Below, one piece after another: positions 12,601 through 22,911 of a stretch of 64,000 nt of DNA. The position numbers and the translations under genes were made by a program. A model generated the notes under the pieces. It worked only from the letters and a program-made list of their open reading frames with translations. It did not search any database and was not told the origin of the DNA. Position 1 is the stretch's first letter; the number at the start of each line of letters is the position of its first letter. The DNA is from Gnetum montanum (lineage: Eukaryota > Streptophyta > Gnetopsida > Gnetales > Gnetaceae), in contig MNCI01026985.1 of assembly GCA_015680685.1 (NCBI GenBank), positions 62,001 through 126,000 on the forward strand. The letters run 5' to 3'.

Positions 12601-13854
12601 CCCACACAAGCGTTAATAAGCATTTAGACCTGGGCCCACAGGAAGAATTGTCCTCATTCACCAGCAGCCCCTCGTCGATGTCTTCTATGAAGACCATGAC
12701 ACCCTCCAAGGCTCCCGGCAACATGGCCTCAAGCATACTTTATGCCACCACTTCACTTAGGTTCGACCAGATAACCACTTTGAAGTTGTCCAGTATGAAG
12801 GCCAGGAATTCACACGCACCTTCTCTGAACCAGACCCCATTGTTGTCCATAGTTAGATCCGGAGTGGGCTCATCAGCCTCAATGGGGCCAAACCATGTTA
12901 ACACCCCAACGAGCTCAACAACGAGGAGAAAAGGCTTAGTGTCCTTGCAAGCAACCAAGACGCCATCGTAAAATCAGCCATGCATCAAAATGACCCGAAA
13001 AGCAAAAGTTCACATTGTAGACTGACACTTAGAAAAATTCCTAACTATTTACGCTCAGCGTATATGCTGCCTAACCCAGAGTATACGCTATCAAAAACTA
13101 TTTACGGTCAGCGTATACTCTACCTAACCTGGCGTATACGCTGACAACGAACTGTTTACGCTGTCGACCGAACCTTTTACGCTCAGCGTATACGCGGCAG
13201 AAACCCTCAGCGTATACGCCATAGAAGTCTTCAGCGTAAATAGTTTACGCTAGATACTGAACAAACAATTTACGCTGAAAATAGTTTACATGAAAACAGG
13301 TCTACGCTGTACCACACTTGAAAAGAATTAACTGTTCACGCTCAGCGTATAGGCTGTAGAAACCCTCAGCGTATACACCGTCACAGCGTAGACCGTCTAT
13401 GCTGATAAAACAAACCATCTACGCTGATAAAACAGAAAACTTCGTGCATAGAAAACTTATTACACCATAGTTTATGCTGACAAAATCATCTATGCTTCAT
13501 GCAAGAAAAGTTGTCTACGCTGTGCACTGATAAAACGGATTACACTATGATAGTCTACGCTATCGAGACTTTACGCTGTGAATTTACACTCGGTGTATAT
13601 GCCGAAAATCCTCTACGCTAACTCTCTACGCTCAGCGTATATGCTGAAGCCCTCTACGAGATTGTCTACACTACAAAACATGCACAAGCAAAAATAACTA
13701 ACAGAGGCAGGATCAGAGCCTACCTGTGTGACGATCCGGGCCATGATGGAATCCTTGGCCTGGGCAGGCACTGCAGCATGGCTTCGCTCTCCTCTGCAAA
13801 GGTCAAGTCAGGACCCTTCCTCCCCTAGCCTTCCACTTCCTTGACTTTTCCCAT
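9698..13854 (-). pseudogene. Element B antisense accessory gene, multi-exon, FCP1/HAD-like
   Basis: Minus-strand gene lying between protease and RT of B, homologous along its length to 38179-42654 in C. Supported exons: 13854-13724 (ATG, ends AG|GT), 12943-12495, 12419-12151, 12061-11022, two or more in 10900-10400, and 9799-9698 (DEGGDDVQEAGPSGAG to stop). Introns 12494-12420 and 12150-12062 are GT-AG and fall at the same codon and phase as in C. Exon 2 holds an FCP1/HAD-like fold (KPFLLVVELVGVL, then FKVVIWSNLSE) with both catalytic Asp of DxD replaced by E and V. Exon 4 holds a helical retroelement-type domain (VGLMELF, FHLSPEFFLNLFGVP, HELEDWLG). Then come an acidic part and a charged C-terminus. 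Stops in exons 1, 2 and 4 and a 1-nt phase slip at exon 2 show decay. Confidence 0.75.
12944..13723 (-). other. First intron of element B antisense gene, filled with LTR-like words
   Basis: Between exon 1 (donor GT at 13723) and exon 2 (acceptor AG ending at 12944). From 13040 to 13670 it is an array of TTTACGCTCAGCGTATA-type words and variants, the vocabulary of B's LTR and leader. First introns of plant genes often carry enhancing sequence; whether this one does is not shown here. Confidence 0.65.
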
Positions 13855-14175
13855 AATGGTGTCCTCTACGCTGGGATCGCCAGTTTACGCTGAGGGTGGA
13901 ACTATTTACACCTACGTCGAGCCTCTACACCGGAGTCTGAGTCTCTACGCCGACGCTGGAACTTCTACGCTCTGCGTCTACGCTAAGGTTTAGTCGTTGG
14001 TGTCTATGCTCAAGGTTTGGGGTTCTACGCTCTACGCTCAGATTTTTTGTTTATGCTCGTGCTTACGCTTACGCTGGGGTTTCGCAGTTTACGCTTATGC
14101 TCGAATTTTACGCTCAGAGGTTTATGCTTAGAATCCAATGTGACAAATGACGCCCCCCCCTTTATATAGCACTCC
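13855..14175 (-). promoter_or_regulatory. Promoter and 5' UTR of element B antisense gene
   Basis: On the minus strand GCTATATAAAGG (about 14170-14159) is a good TATA box. Downstream comes GTCATTTGT (14151-14143), kept at the equivalent place in C (about 42799-42791), then some 280 bp of TACGCT words leading to the ATG at 13854. There is no ORF on the plus strand here. The TATA plus conserved block make this a likely real promoter distinct from the LTRs. Confidence 0.6.
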
Positions 14176-14379
14176 GTTGTCGCTACCACCGCTGTTGACG
14201 CCGCCGCCTCCCGGTTTGCTACCTTTTTTGCTACTTTTTTCCTTTTTACTTATTTTTCGCCAAAATTTGCTCAAAAAAATAATAAAAAATACATATATAT
14301 CTAAAATAAAACAAAATTACTACATCCCAGTTCCCCTGTGAACCCCATTCTAGGCATTTACGCCAAACATTCCACCATA

Positions 14380-14530
14380 AACTGCCACATTCGGCCCGGT
14401 ACGGCCTTAAATTGCCGCATACGAACCCATTACGACCCGATAAGGCCTTAAACTGCCACCCACAGATTACATTTGGCCCGGTAAGGTGTTAAACTACCAC
14501 CTACGGCCCGGTACGGCCTTAAAATTCCAT
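14380..14530 (+). repeat. CGGCCCGGTACGGCCTTAAA repeats before element B RT
   Basis: About five degenerate units of GGCCCGGTACGGCCTTAAACTGCC, related to the TTAAACTAC units after protease and integrase but more GC-rich. They sit just before the RT-encoding part, so such repeats flank the antisense-gene block on both sides. Confidence 0.65.
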
Positions 14531-14627
14531 GCGTCCCGGTGTGACGATAATCCACCATCATGCATGTACACATAATTTAAAATTACCAAAGTACGTAAAA
14601 CGATACACATCAGCTCATTCAGCTCTT

Positions 14628-14645
14628 TGTTTATTGGCAGGAGCA
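14628..14645 (+). promoter_or_regulatory. Candidate sense-strand splice acceptor upstream of RT
   Basis: TTTATTGGCAG|GAGCAA at 14640/14641; element C has TTCAACTGGTAG|GAGCAA at 43188/43189. The AG and the following GAGCAA are conserved at the start of the RT frame. Ogre-type Tat elements are known to splice an intron between protease and RT, so this may be the 3' end of such an intron. I could not find the matching donor. Confidence 0.4.
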
Positions 14646-16922
14646 AGCTCGATGGATTTCCAGCATTTAACCGTGCCGTTAATCATTGATGGATCATATG
14701 ACAAAATTGCAAGAGATATTAACATAAACCTCATCCACTTAAGTTCATCAACGGACGATGCAGTAATCGCCTCAACATAGTAAACAATAGACAACTACAA
14801 AGGCATGACGAAACCCCTTGACATAGAAGCTAAAAATATCACTGAAGACCCGTTGACCGAAACCCCCATCACCATGCCCGATGGAGAAATCAAAATATTA
14901 AAATTAAGCACATTACTACAACCGCAACTAGCCAAAGACATTGAGGACGTGCTTAGGGAAAACATAAAAGCATTCACTTGGTCTTACACGGACATGCCCG
15001 AGTTAGACCCTCGAATTATCCAGCATAACATTATCCTTGATCCGAAATTGAGACCGGTAAAGCAAAAGGCATGAAATGTTAAACCCGAGGTGGCATTGGC
15101 AGTTCATAATGAGATCACCAAGCTTTATTAGACTGGTTTCATCCGGGCTGTTGATTACGCCGAGTGGGTATCCAACATGGTCATTATTCCGAAGAAGAAC
15201 GAAAGCATTCGCTTATGCATTGACTTCTGGGATTTAAATGTTGCAACCATAAAAGATGATTTTCCTCTACCCAACATCGATCAGCTTGTTGACTCAACCA
15301 CTGGGCACGCACTATTATCTTTTATAGACAGCTTCTCAGGATATAATCAAATATGCATCAACCTGGAGCATCAGCTTCGGACAACCTTTATGACACCATG
15401 GGGAACCTTTTGTTACAAAATGATGCCCTTTGGTCTCAAGAACGCTGGGGCCACGTATCAAAGAGTGATGACATTCATCTTTAGCGATTACATGTTATAA
15501 TCAATCAACGACTATGTGGACGACATTGTGGTTAAGTCAAAAACATTAGAACAACATATACAAGACCTTGACCTAGTATTAAAACGTTGTTTAAAGTATG
15601 AATTGAGACTCAACCCAAAAAAATGTTTCTTCGGCGTCAAGACAGAAAAAATGCTTGGATTTATAGCCTTAGAAGCAGGGATACGAGTAGACCCCGATAA
15701 GGTTAAGGCCACAACAAACCTAAAACCACCAGGCAACCTTACTGAACTTCAATGTCTACAAGGTAGATTACATTTTATCAGGCGCTTCATAGAAAAACTG
15801 ACAGAAAAACTAAAACCTATGAACCACCTATTATGCAAAAACGTCCATTTTGAATGGACTTCACAGTGCCAAGAAGCATTCGATAATATTAAAACGACAC
15901 TTGCCTGATTACCCGCGGTTTATCCACCTCAAAACAATAAACCATTTTACATCTACCTCGCTACTTCGGATTCGTCAATTGCATCTATTCTTTGCCAGAA
16001 ACAAGATGACGAAATCGAAGTCCCTGTATATTACTTAAGCCATGCATTAGTTGCCCATGAGAAAAAGTAAAACGACATGGAGAGGTCCTGTTTAGCTTTG
16101 GTCTTTTCTTTAAGAAAATGTTGACATTACCTCTTTCGTAACCAAGTTAACATAATTTGCAAGGATAATGTGCTAAGAGCCATCACAGGAAACATTTACG
16201 AAACAAGTCGGATAGCCCATTGGAAAGCCATGATAGCTGAGTTTGACTTGCGTTACATAGCGTAATCATCAGTTAAGGGTCAAGCCATAGCAAATCAAAT
16301 GGCCACATCACCAACACACGATCAAGCAATAGTAGAGCCAGAATTCCTGAATGAGAATATAAGTGCAATAGACACAGTGCCCAACGACTACGATGCCATT
16401 CTAAACTTTAATGGAGCATCCACCTCTCAAGGGGGAAGTGTTGCCATTGTCATCACCTATCCCTCTGGGGAGATCCTACCCTTTGCTTATTGTTTCAACT
16501 TTCGCTGTACCAACAACATAGTAGAGTACGAAGGTCTCCTTAGAGGTCTTGCGACAGCATTGGCTTCAGAAATCACACGGCTTGTAGTCAGAGGAGACTC
16601 ACAACTGGTCTTAAACTAAGTCACAGACATTTATACATGCAAAGCCCAACATTTACAATCATACTATGACCTGGCAAAACACCTAATGAGGCGATTTGAA
16701 AACATCGATGTGCAACACGTTTCTAGAAATGATAACACCATCGTGGATGTATTAGCCACATTAGCATTAAACATATCGCTAGACATGTTCCATGCATTAC
16801 CAAGCTCCGTAACCAGTTGTGCCGAACCAATAACCGATACTCTTGACACGTTGCTAATCACATCTGTTAGTACAACATGCACGATAGAATGGTATGACGA
16901 CATAAAAGAATACCTTCTATAG
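14641..16922 (+). pseudogene. Element B reverse transcriptase and two RNase H domains
   Basis: Copies element RNA to DNA. RT: WSYTDMPELDPRIIQH lead-in, FIDSFSGYNQI, TPWGTFCYKMMPFGLKNAGATYQ, and the catalytic YVDD at 15513-15524. A first RNase H follows (FYIYLATSDSSIASILCQ, PVYYLSHAL). Then comes a second, archaeal-type RNase H (SGEILPF, TNNIVEYEGLLRGLATAL, RGDSQLVLN) typical of the Tat lineage. Its first catalytic residue is changed: LNFNGAS at 16404-16421, where C has YFDGAS. Stops at several places (15072, 15119, 15498, 15906, 16617) inactivate the copy. Confidence 0.85.
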
Positions 16923-18033
16923 GGCGAAACACCACGACATCTAACAAATGCATAAAAGGATGCAGTACAAAAATGTTCTTAGTAAACCCTGTTAGGGAAC
17001 ACGTTGTGTCGTCGATCCTACGAAGGCATATTGCTAACCTGCGTTGGTAGTACCGATACCCAAACCATCGTTGAACAGATGCATGAGGGACTATGCGGAG
17101 GACACATAGCGTCAAAAGACATGGCAACAAAAATAAGACACTTAGGCTATTATTGGCCACACATGGAATACGACTGTCTCTCCAAGGCTAAGACATGTAG
17201 CATCTATTAAAAACATAGCAATCTAATCCATGTCCCACCAAATGAGTTGCATACGGTACAAATCACGTGGCCCTTTCAAAAGTGGAGGTTGGACCTCATC
17301 GGCTCAATAACACCCTCATCTTCTGCAGGGCATAGTTTCATCATAACCGCAATGGAATATTTTACGAAGTGGGTAGAGGCTATTCCCCTTCGAAAAACTA
17401 TGTCTAAACACGTATGCAATTTCATTCTTGAAAACATGGTAACCTACTTTGGCATTCCCATGACAATCATCACTGACAATGGGCAAGCAGAGGCAACAAA
17501 CAAAGCCATCATTACAATACTCAAAAAGATGCTTATCCAAAGCAAGCAGAGATGGCATGAACAAATGGTATACGCACTATGGGCATATCGTACTACACAT
17601 CGGACTTCAACAGGTAAAATGCCATATAGTCTTGCTTATGGTTCAGAAGTTGTTTTACCTCTGGAGTTACAGGTACCATATTTAAGGATCATACTTTCCG
17701 AACTCCTCAACGACGGGTAAAACAATGACCTACGCATCATTGACCTAGATTCAGTGGAGGAGGAACGCATATGTGCGCTCGATCAAATTGAGTGGTATCA
17801 AGAAAAAACAACGGCAATGACATCGGCATGACATCCATAAGCGCCCTATCAAAGAAGGCGACCTTGTACTTAAGGCCATTTGGGAACACCCGGATAAATT
17901 CTCAGCCAACTGGGAAGGGCCCTACTGGGTCATTAAAGCATTTGACAATGGAGTATTTAAGATAGCTGATATCGAAGGGAATGAGCTTGCCAATCCAACC
18001 AATCACTTGTTCCTAAAACCATTCTACATTTGA
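16923..18033 (+). pseudogene. Element B integrase
   Basis: Inserts element DNA. The zinc-binding region (EGLCGGHIASKD, GYYWPHMEYDC) is followed by the catalytic core: first Asp in RLDLIG (about 17290), second in TDNG (about 17475), Glu in EATNK (about 17490). Compared with C, 93 bp between the second Asp and the Glu are missing in frame, with AATGGG/AATGGT at the two ends in C. The C-terminus shows the GPY-type module (NWEGPYWVIKAFDNGVFKI) in a shifted frame, ending at TGA 18031-18033. Stops and frameshifts make it non-functional. Confidence 0.85.
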
Positions 18034-19435
18034 GTAAAATCTTAGGTATGTGTGAGTCCTGGGGTCATGACTATAAACTGACACCACAGAATAGTCGTGG
18101 ATTATGACTTAAAACTGATACCACAGCTCGTCCTAGAATCATGATGGTAAACTGATACCACACAATGTTTGCAATGACAATAAACTAGCACCTATCCAGC
18201 ACGACAGTGAAACTTCCACCGTTGCATTCACCAAAGTCTGCTATGACTATAGATTGGTTTGCCTCTTCATGGTCCGCTAAGACTAGAAACTGGCAACGTA
18301 ACGTCCGCCACGACGCTAAAATGTCCAACGGGTCATGATATAAAACTAAACCATGATAGTCCGCTAAGACTATAAACTAGCAAGTTCATCTCTGGTTCCG
18401 CAATCTGCAGCCACATTCATTCATCAAAATCACCACATTGCTCATCATCAGAAAATCTCACCAGCATTGCTTCCATTGACATACAGTGACTGAAATCTCC
18501 TTCAGCATATTTGTTCCATCTGTAGCTATGTAAGTCTAAGCTCCCTTATTCACTCATGGTTTTCTTGTCTCCTTGGAGTTATGTTGGCAGGATGACACCC
18601 AGAGGTTTTCGCACAAGAATGCGCTTTGTCACAAGCAGCAAGATGGGACAATGTTCACAGCGCACATGGCAAGACTAAATCAAACCATTTGCTAGTACAT
18701 CACCATCTCTCAATACATTCTCTATCTATTATCGACACAATCTACCCAGCCACACCTTTGATACACCCAGTACATTCAAAACTTTGAGCATGCTATTGCA
18801 TACTGTAACACTTTAAAGTGGTTGCGACACACAACATAGCACTTCAGCATGACTACAAAATCAAAGCAAAATTTCTTTCACAAAAAAAATGAGACCCTTG
18901 GCACTTCCCACACAAGCCCTAGGAGGGAAGGCGGTTGTCTTGGAACCAAGTACTCATGTCAAAAATAGTCAACAAACATCCAGCTGCTTGGCTTTGGCTC
19001 TCCGCCAACAAGTTCCCCCTAAACAAAGGGCCCTATTTCTCCAAAGAATGCAACGCATCATCATGTGGCTTTGGCCTTGCCAACAAGTCTTCTTGGACAT
19101 TAACCAAGAGTCTTGTTCCGTCAAAGAACGCACATTGCATGTTTGGATTTTGAGTCTGCTAAATAATGACTATTGACAAGGACCAGCATGCCACACACCA
19201 GAGCATCCCCTTCACCAAGCACAATCCCTTGGGCAGTTACTAGTCCCCAAAATCCCCATTCTCGTACCAGTTACAAATTTCACTTTCCCAATCCCATGTA
19301 CTACTGAACATGGTGCGATGATGTCTAGTCAAGTGGCAACGGACAAAGTCTCTATCAAGTTGCTTATGGTGTTTTGCTCTTCTTTGTCGACGCTTCTCGG
19401 GTTGATTCCTCCAAGCGTCAACAAAGAGGGGCCAA
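18034..19435 (+). other. Element B 3' region: repeats, UTR and polypurine tract
   Basis: 18040-18390 holds about nine units of the type ATGACTATAAACTGACACCAC / GCTAAGACTATAAACTAG. 18400-19419 has no recognised ORF; the block near 18890-18960 (CACAAGCCCTAGGAGGGAAG) matches C near 47690. ACAAAGAGGGG at 19421-19431 is the polypurine tract directly before the 3' LTR and is shared with C. Confidence 0.7.
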
Positions 19436-20732
19436 TGAAACATCACAAAATTTTAAGCTTAGTACTTCTCCAACACGAAGTAGGTCCCTGTAACCCACAA
19501 ACGACCACGACTACACTTGGTGTCAAACATGCCAACTTCAGAAATCTAGATACTTCGTTTTCACTAAGTATGCAGTCATAGCGTATACGCCCAAGTGTAC
19601 ATTCTCAGCGTATATGCTCGAGTTCACAACGTATACCCCCAACGTAGACGTCCAGCGTACATGCCCAACGTACACACCTCACATGTACGCTCAGCAAAGT
19701 ACAATAGATGTATACGCCTGGCATGAAATCCCCAAAGACGGCATGAAAAGAACACTACAGAGCAAGAATTGGTACAAGGCAACAACCATCAGTGTATACG
19801 CCCCAGCGTATACGCCCAGCAACCATCAGCGTATATGCCCAGCACATCAACGTATATGCCCAGCAACCATTAGCATATATGCCCCAATGTAAACGTCCCA
19901 GCGTATATGCCCAGCACATCAGCATATACACCAGCGTCCACGATATCTACGCACAAGTTTGCATACGCTCAGCACATCCAGCGTATACGCCTAGTGTATA
20001 CGCCCAGATTCTACGCTCGCTGCATACAACATATAAGTCCAGCAAATGTAACATATTGTACACTTGTAAATTTTATGCTTTTGCACCCAGTCAACGTGTC
20101 ATGTGTCTCCCAACCCGAATCTAACATCAAAACCTATATAAAAGCCCTAATTTTCCACTAGATCCAGGTTGGTTGGCGAAATTCCTAGAGCACATCGAAG
20201 AGTAGAGATGCTGAGAACCAGAGCACAAAACCTTTTACACTGGACAACCCTGTACGCTGAGCATACATCTTCTACATTGTGCCTACAGTGTGAACCAACC
20301 CACAGTCATCCTTGCATCCACCGAGGCTTTTATTCCGCCTTTTGTTCCAGTCACAACTGCGTTAGACTGGTGCATTGTACTTTTATTCTGTAATTTCATT
20401 GTTACATTTTCTTCCCAAAATCGTTTACAGTTTGCATTAATTGTTGCATGTATTCTATTTACGCTCGTTTACATTTATGCTCTGTTCGCACCAATTACGC
20501 GGTTTACGCTATGATTTACGCCCGTTACGCCATTTACGTATAACCCAGTGTATAGCACTTCGGTATACGTTCGGGGAAATCCTTGTCTGATCCGTGTGCT
20601 GACCACCCAAGGTACTCTACCTTCATTCATTCCAGCTCATCCTCAAGTGAAGGTAGGGTCTTCTGTGTTTGTCCGGTGATCCCACGGTCTCTGTTTCCTT
20701 CCAGCCAGAGACCGACGATTTCGGACGGTACA
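19436..20732 (+). repeat. Element B 3' LTR
   Basis: 1297 bp starting TGAAACATCACAAAATTTT after the polypurine tract and ending GGTACA at 20732. It carries the AGCGTATA word array at 19580-20040 and a TATA box at 20135-20142. The G-box present in the 5' copy is CATGTG here. The 5' LTR matches it from 19717 on. Confidence 0.85.
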
Positions 20733-20851
20733 AGTCTATCATCCCATTCCACCGTCAATTGTCAATTAGTCAATAATCTCATACCTTTCCAATATTTTGT
20801 AAGGAACTCGGGGATGATTTTTCATTTAGTTATGGGGGTATGATGAACCGT

Positions 20852-20962
20852 GATATCGGGGTCGTGATATCGCATCCGTGATATCGGGTTTGCAATATTA
20901 GAGCCTACCATGCGATGTCGGATACCTGATATCGAGACCTGTCTCCTTGCCTATAAATAAAA
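20852..20962 (+). promoter_or_regulatory. GATATC array and TATA box in element E LTR
   Basis: GATATC occurs at 20852, 20866, 20879 and 20928, mostly as GTGATATCG, followed by CTATAAATAA at 20951-20960. D's LTR has the related ATATCACGTACGCGATATCG ahead of its TATA box. A clustered palindromic 6-mer this close to a TATA box suggests a factor-binding array; the factor is unknown. Confidence 0.6.
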
Positions 20963-21449
20963 TATGGCACACTTGGTTTTGCAATAGTTAGTTAGATCCT
21001 TAGCCAAACTCTTGCCTTTTCTCCCTCCCAGAGTTAGAATTATTTTTGCATGCCCGCAGTAGGAGTCATAAAGTGAACGGATCTTTATTTGAGCATTGTA
21101 TACCTGAGCACACCTTGTGTACGACAATAAATTCAAATTTTATTGTAAACCTTGCAGCATCCAGAATAGATTAATTAGTGTTAATTGATGTTATTAAATG
21201 CTTTCCTAGTTAATTAATGTCTTCTCTTACCCTACTCTTTTTTAAGTAAATATACTCAGTACGACAACTTCGAGCATGCGTGTAATGCTTGGTAACCCGG
21301 TAACGATTAGCATTTGGTAATCCCAATAGTGTTGCATTGGTTCAAGATGTGTACGGCAAGTGGGAATGGATGCTAGTGTTAGGATTAGTTAGAACTTATT
21401 TAATGAGTTGTTAAGTTAAATTAGTCACTTAGTTATCTCTCTCCTCCCT

Positions 21450-22030
21450 TATTATTTTTTTGAGAGAATGTTCGGGATTGTATTACTAAGAAAAATAGTA
21501 CACAAGTATACAGTTTAAGGGTCATCATGGATGGCCCACCGGAAAAAAGGGAGGGTGTGGGCGGGAGCCTCAGCACCGCCCTTGAACTCAAAACTCAAAA
21601 ACCAACAACCGGGGGGTGGGGGGGGGAGTGCGCACCCCTCAAGGACCAAAAATGAGGGGGGTGTGCACCCCTAACAAATAGAAAAAACCTCCAACGACCA
21701 ACCGCCGCCCCCCACCACCAACCCACGAGGGGGGGGGGGGCCTTACGGGTGGGTTGGCAGAGGGCAGCAGGTGAACTACGGTCATTCAAGCTCATGGAGC
21801 AAATCAACGATGTTGCGATGCTCTTCAGTGTCCATGAACTTAGCCGCCTTCTGGATGCTTTGCATGACAGACTCTCGCCTATTCCGATTAGCCGAAGATC
21901 CCCCAGCGTCCAGATGGAAACGCGTAGACATGCGTTGAATTTTTCACCTGAGCTCCCCCCAGGAGCTCTCACAACTTATGCCCAAGATGTTGTAAGGGCA
22001 ACGTCCCCCCCTAAGCCACTGACGGGCACT
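21450..22030 (-). mobile_element. Probable 5'-truncated LINE-like insertion in element E LTR
   Basis: This segment has no counterpart in D's LTR and breaks the alignment. Read on the minus strand it ends TTTCTTAGTAATACAATCCC, GAACATTCTCTC and then a short A run, as 3' ends of plant L1-like LINEs do. It includes a G/C-run-rich part (21600-21740) and an open stretch of 125 codons (21972-21595) I cannot assign. Both ends are approximate and no target duplication was resolved. Confidence 0.4.
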
Positions 22031-22264
22031 CTCTCTCCTCCGTTATTAGCACAAGACATAAAAACATAAAAGATATAAAAATCATATGCCTCAAGCTTAA
22101 CCATACAATCGTGACATGCAAGTAAGTTTGGGATGACAACGATTAACCAACCTGTCCTTGTTCTATAGAGGCGCATAAGTACTTAGTCCTTGGAATTCGA
22201 CCGGATCATGTGTGAAACGCTTGTATTCATATGGTTGAGCGTAAGGGTACCTCGCTGCTCATCA

Positions 22265-22911
22265 CCATGAAACCTTTGTCCATCTTTGCTCCCCACCTTG
22301 TGTCCTCGGTCATCCTCCCATGCTATGCTCCCTCCTCCCATTTCAAACATTTGCAAAAAATATTTAAAATTTTCAAATTAAAATTACTTTTTGTAGAATC
22401 TTAACTTGAAAATTTACTTGTGAAAGTAATCACAGTTTGTTCAATTAGTTTTTTAATTTACGTACTCTGGTGTCTATATGTGTTAATGAAAAAAAAATTT
22501 AAAAGATATTGAAGTTGGTGGCCAACCTTATATTTTCATTAAAAAGAAAAAGAAAGAATGATCCCAAAATTTAAAATTCTATTATAAATGAAACTGAAAC
22601 CAATACTATTTTGTTAAATCTATGTGGAGACCATGAAACTAGAGGATCTTGGGACTTAATCCAGTTTTATTCATGTATTTTAGAAAGTTCTTATATATCT
22701 CAGTATAACCTCTTCGGATTGTCCTGTGACCTCTAGAATGCATGTTACAAGTCTCACTGAGAAGCTATACCTTGTTGATTCAGCATATATAAACAAATGC
22801 CTATTATTTTTTGTGTTGTCTAGTTTCTAATTCTTGTCTTGTTCAATATGTGGGACATCCCATGCCAAAGATATTTTGATTTCATGTCAATTAAATTTGT
22901 TGAAAACTTAG
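22265..22911. other. Host DNA before the Toc64-like pseudogene
   Basis: Mostly AT-rich non-coding sequence; nothing recognised. The last part could be the intron preceding the first visible pseudogene exon (acceptor AG at 22910-22911). Confidence 0.4.

Larger units (their letters stand above)
3221..20732 (+). mobile_element. Element B: Tat-type Ty3/gypsy element with antisense gene
   Basis: About 17.5 kb in the window. Order: truncated 5' LTR, PBS, word-rich leader, gag, CCHC-like knuckle, protease, TTAAACTA repeats, antisense multi-exon gene, more repeats, RT, RNase H, archaeal-type RNase H, integrase, repeats, 3' UTR, polypurine tract, 3' LTR. The first 5' LTR segment (equivalent of 19436-19716) was separated by insertion of A and lies left of the window. 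B is itself inserted into element E. LTR copies differ at roughly one base in ten in a 280-bp stretch compared by eye, mostly transitions, so it is old. Confidence 0.85.
20733..22264 (+). mobile_element. Element E: 3' end and 3' LTR of a D-related LTR element
   Basis: 20733-20840 (TCATACCTTTCCAATATT, GGGATGATTTTTCATT, TATGGGGGTA) aligns with the end of D just before its 3' LTR (55720-55803). The 3' LTR, 20841-22264, begins TGATGAAC and ends GCTCATCA, the same terminal inverted repeat as D (TGATGAG..CTCATCA). Its body shares many blocks with D's LTR (TTGGTAATCCCAATAG, CAAGATGTGTACG, GTGAAACGCTTGTATTC). The internal part is off window, displaced by the insertion of B. Confidence 0.75.
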
